A DNA stretch of 5,762 nucleotides from Oscillospiraceae bacterium. GTDB lineage: Bacteria > Bacillota > Clostridia > Oscillospirales > Acutalibacteraceae. The notes under the pieces were generated by a model. The model searched no databases and was not told the DNA's origin. It saw nothing but the letters and a program-made list of their open reading frames with translations. This document shows, piece after piece, positions 4,190 to 5,762 of the stretch; position 1 is the first letter of the stretch; every line of letters begins with the position of its first letter. A program made the translations under genes and the position numbers. The stretch lies in the NCBI GenBank assembly GCA_031262125.1, contig JAISII010000073.1, forward strand, positions 1 to 5,762, written 5' to 3'.

Positions 4190-5762
4190 ATGGACGAAAA
4201 AGAAGTTGTAAACGGGCAGTCGGATTTAAACGGCGAAATAGCTGCATTGCATTCAGAGGACGAGCTTCTTTTGGAAATTTTAACCGAAGCAAAAGCTCTT
4301 CACGAAGAAGCATCAATACAGGCGAAAGAGCAAAAAGCAATAAAAAAAGACGACGGCTCCGAGATTTTCAGCAATAAAAATAAAGAACCTCGCCTTATTA
4401 ATATTAACCCTCTCGATTTAGACGGGGGTTCTGCTCAAAACGCCGAGCGGGAAAACGCAAAAAAACTGCTAAAACAGCTCGAAGCCCAGCGTATGGCTAA
4501 GACAATCGAGTTTTCCGAACCCGTACAGCCCGCAGAAGAGGCTGAACAACCACAGGAAGTTACAGCCCAGCCTAAAAAAACCACAGCACTTATCAGCGAG
4601 GATAGCATAGAGATATCTTTGCAAGTTGGTGCTAAAATGAACCAAACCGACGATGACGAAACGCCGAGCATTACCACAGCAAACATTAAAACTGTCGGCA
4701 CCGTCGAAGAAGAAAAAATATCGCCTTATGAGAAGCACTTTGGCACCGACACCTTCGACAGCCTGCGTGTTTTAAAAGATTACGAAGATGATGTAAGCAA
4801 CTACGAAAAGCTTTTCGGCACGCCAAAGCCCACAAATATCGAAGCTCAGGCGGTAATTAACCGTGTGCCGAATTATCGTGCCGAAATTAAACTGGATAAA
4901 ATTAATTTGTCGGCGGGCAAGTTTTCGGAAATTTTAGAGAGTGAGTACCTTGAATATGTAGGCTCTAACGACCCGATGATTACCCAATCCGCCGAGCCTG
5001 CCGCCCCCGCAAGCACTGCAAAGGGAGAGCAAAAACCCGAAAAGAAAAGCTTTACGGCAGCATTAACAGGGCTTTTTGCAAACAAAAACCGAGAATCAAC
5101 AAGCACACAGCGTGCCGATATTGTAGAGGATTTTAATACCCCAAAAGATGCGAAAAAGATTTTTGCCGAGCTTACACAAAACCACCGCAAGCTAAAGCTG
5201 CGTAGCGTTGTTTTGGCTTTTTGTGCGGTTTTATCTTTTGCTCTGGTTATTGTTCGCAGCGTTTTAACAAGCGGCGGCACAACCGAAACACAAGGCTTAT
5301 CTTTTGTATTTGCACTTTTAAACATATTTATTTTAACGGCAGCAATAATAATTTCTCACGTTGTCATAGCAAACGGCTTAGTGCCACTAATTCGGTTTAA
5401 GGGCAACTCCGACACTGCACCCGCAGCGGCGGCGGCAGCATCTTTTTTGCAGGCAGTAGCCGCACTTTTTGGGGCAGATGCTTTTTTTAGCGGAGCTTTA
5501 GGAATTTTTACCCCAATTGTAATTACGAGTTTATTTTTAAACGCACTGGGCAAAATCTTTATTTTGCGGCGTGTGCGTGCCAACTTTAAGTTTGTTGCCG
5601 AAAAAGGCAAAAAGTTTGCGGTTAAAATTTTTGCGAACGACCAAAAAACCGCACAAAAGCTTGTTGCGGGCTCAGCTGCCGCAAAGCCGCTTATTGCTTA
5701 TCAGCACAAAACCAATCATCTAAACAACTTCCTCAAAATTTCTTACGCACCCGATTTAAGCG
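4190..5762 (+). CDS. Large membrane protein with acidic disordered N-terminus, function unknown (partial)
   Basis: I do not recognise this protein; 524 complete codons are open to the right edge. Residues 1 to about 330 are hydrophilic, acidic and low in complexity (Glu, Lys, Ala, Gln and Pro rich), so probably cytosolic and partly disordered, with a Pro/Ala linker near 268-275. A basic stretch, HRKLKLR (332-338), leads into hydrophobic helices at about 340-359 and 370-394. An Ala-rich helix (about 412-432) follows, then a helix at about 436-459 ending in the positively charged RRVRANFKF (460-468). The rest seems soluble and continues past the window. The ATG is supported by AGGAGGG (4174-4180), 9 bases upstream. 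The 68-base gap after rlmB shows no clear terminator or promoter, so co-transcription with rlmB is likely. It could be a transporter, a sensor or an envelope protein; nothing visible decides between them. Confidence 0.88.
   Translation, partial: MDEKEVVNGQSDLNGEIAALHSEDELLLEILTEAKALHEEASIQAKEQKAIKKDDGSEIFSNKNKEPRLININPLDLDGGSAQNAERENAKKLLKQLEAQRMAKTIEFSEPVQPAEEAEQPQEVTAQPKKTTALISEDSIEISLQVGAKMNQTDDDETPSITTANIKTVGTVEEEKISPYEKHFGTDTFDSLRVLKDYEDDVSNYEKLFGTPKPTNIEAQAVINRVPNYRAEIKLDKINLSAGKFSEILESEYLEYVGSNDPMITQSAEPAAPASTAKGEQKPEKKSFTAALTGLFANKNRESTSTQRADIVEDFNTPKDAKKIFAELTQNHRKLKLRSVVLAFCAVLSFALVIVRSVLTSGGTTETQGLSFVFALLNIFILTAAIIISHVVIANGLVPLIRFKGNSDTAPAAAAAASFLQAVAALFGADAFFSGALGIFTPIVITSLFLNALGKIFILRRVRANFKFVAEKGKKFAVKIFANDQKTAQKLVAGSAAAKPLIAYQHKTNHLNNFLKISYAPDLS

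Noticed and set aside
4435..4738. Antisense ORFs over the membrane protein gene (also 4873-5325 and 5356-5610; and 4084-4377 on plus)
   Set aside because: The plus-strand frame from 4190 is open for 524 codons with a good ribosome site; the others are shadows.

Overview
The window looks like a chromosomal segment of a low-to-moderate GC Firmicute, probably a clostridium of the Oscillospiraceae/Ruminococcaceae type. The grounds are the long single-chain clostridial form of PurL, AGGAGG-type ribosome sites, AT-rich spacers with sigma-A-like promoters, and a YpsA-like SLOG protein. The lineage is an inference; no rRNA or tRNA is present to confirm it.

Layout, left to right: (1) positions 1-1943, minus strand: the N-terminal half of phosphoribosylformylglycinamidine synthase (purL), running off the left edge, with its own extended -10 promoter. 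(2) 2053-2247, minus: a 64-residue ribbon-helix-helix (Arc/CopG-like) DNA-binding protein. (3) 2349-2849, plus: a 166-residue SLOG/DUF1273 (YpsA-like) protein, divergent from the RHH gene. The space between them holds a strong extended -10 promoter overlapped by three copies of a 7-bp ATATGTT element, a plausible RHH operator. (4) 2860-3175: a compact unit that I read as a type I toxin-antitoxin locus. A 28-residue membrane peptide of the holin-like toxin type is on the minus strand (2966-3052) and a short antisense RNA is on the plus strand (about 2894-2977). Both are driven by convergent promoters with perfect TTGACA and TATAAT boxes, and they meet at a shared bidirectional terminator. (5) 3384-4121, plus: rlmB, a SpoU-family 23S rRNA 2'-O-methyltransferase, with its own promoter. 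(6) 4190-5762 (off the right edge), plus: a large protein with an acidic, low-complexity cytosolic N-terminal part and several membrane segments; I do not recognise it.

The most interesting part is the 2860-3175 unit. The two RNAs begin with nearly the same promoter and leader, so the unit is flanked by imperfect inverted repeats of about 65 bp. It also carries short direct repeats (GCTTACCGA/GCCTACCGA, and CCCCTT against the toxin Shine-Dalgarno). These would let the antisense RNA pair with the toxin mRNA at its 5' end and ribosome site, as well as at the overlapping terminator. This resembles the RNA logic of the Fst/par system of enterococcal plasmids, combined with a TxpA/BsrG-like peptide. 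The toxin gene is short enough to be missed by standard gene callers.
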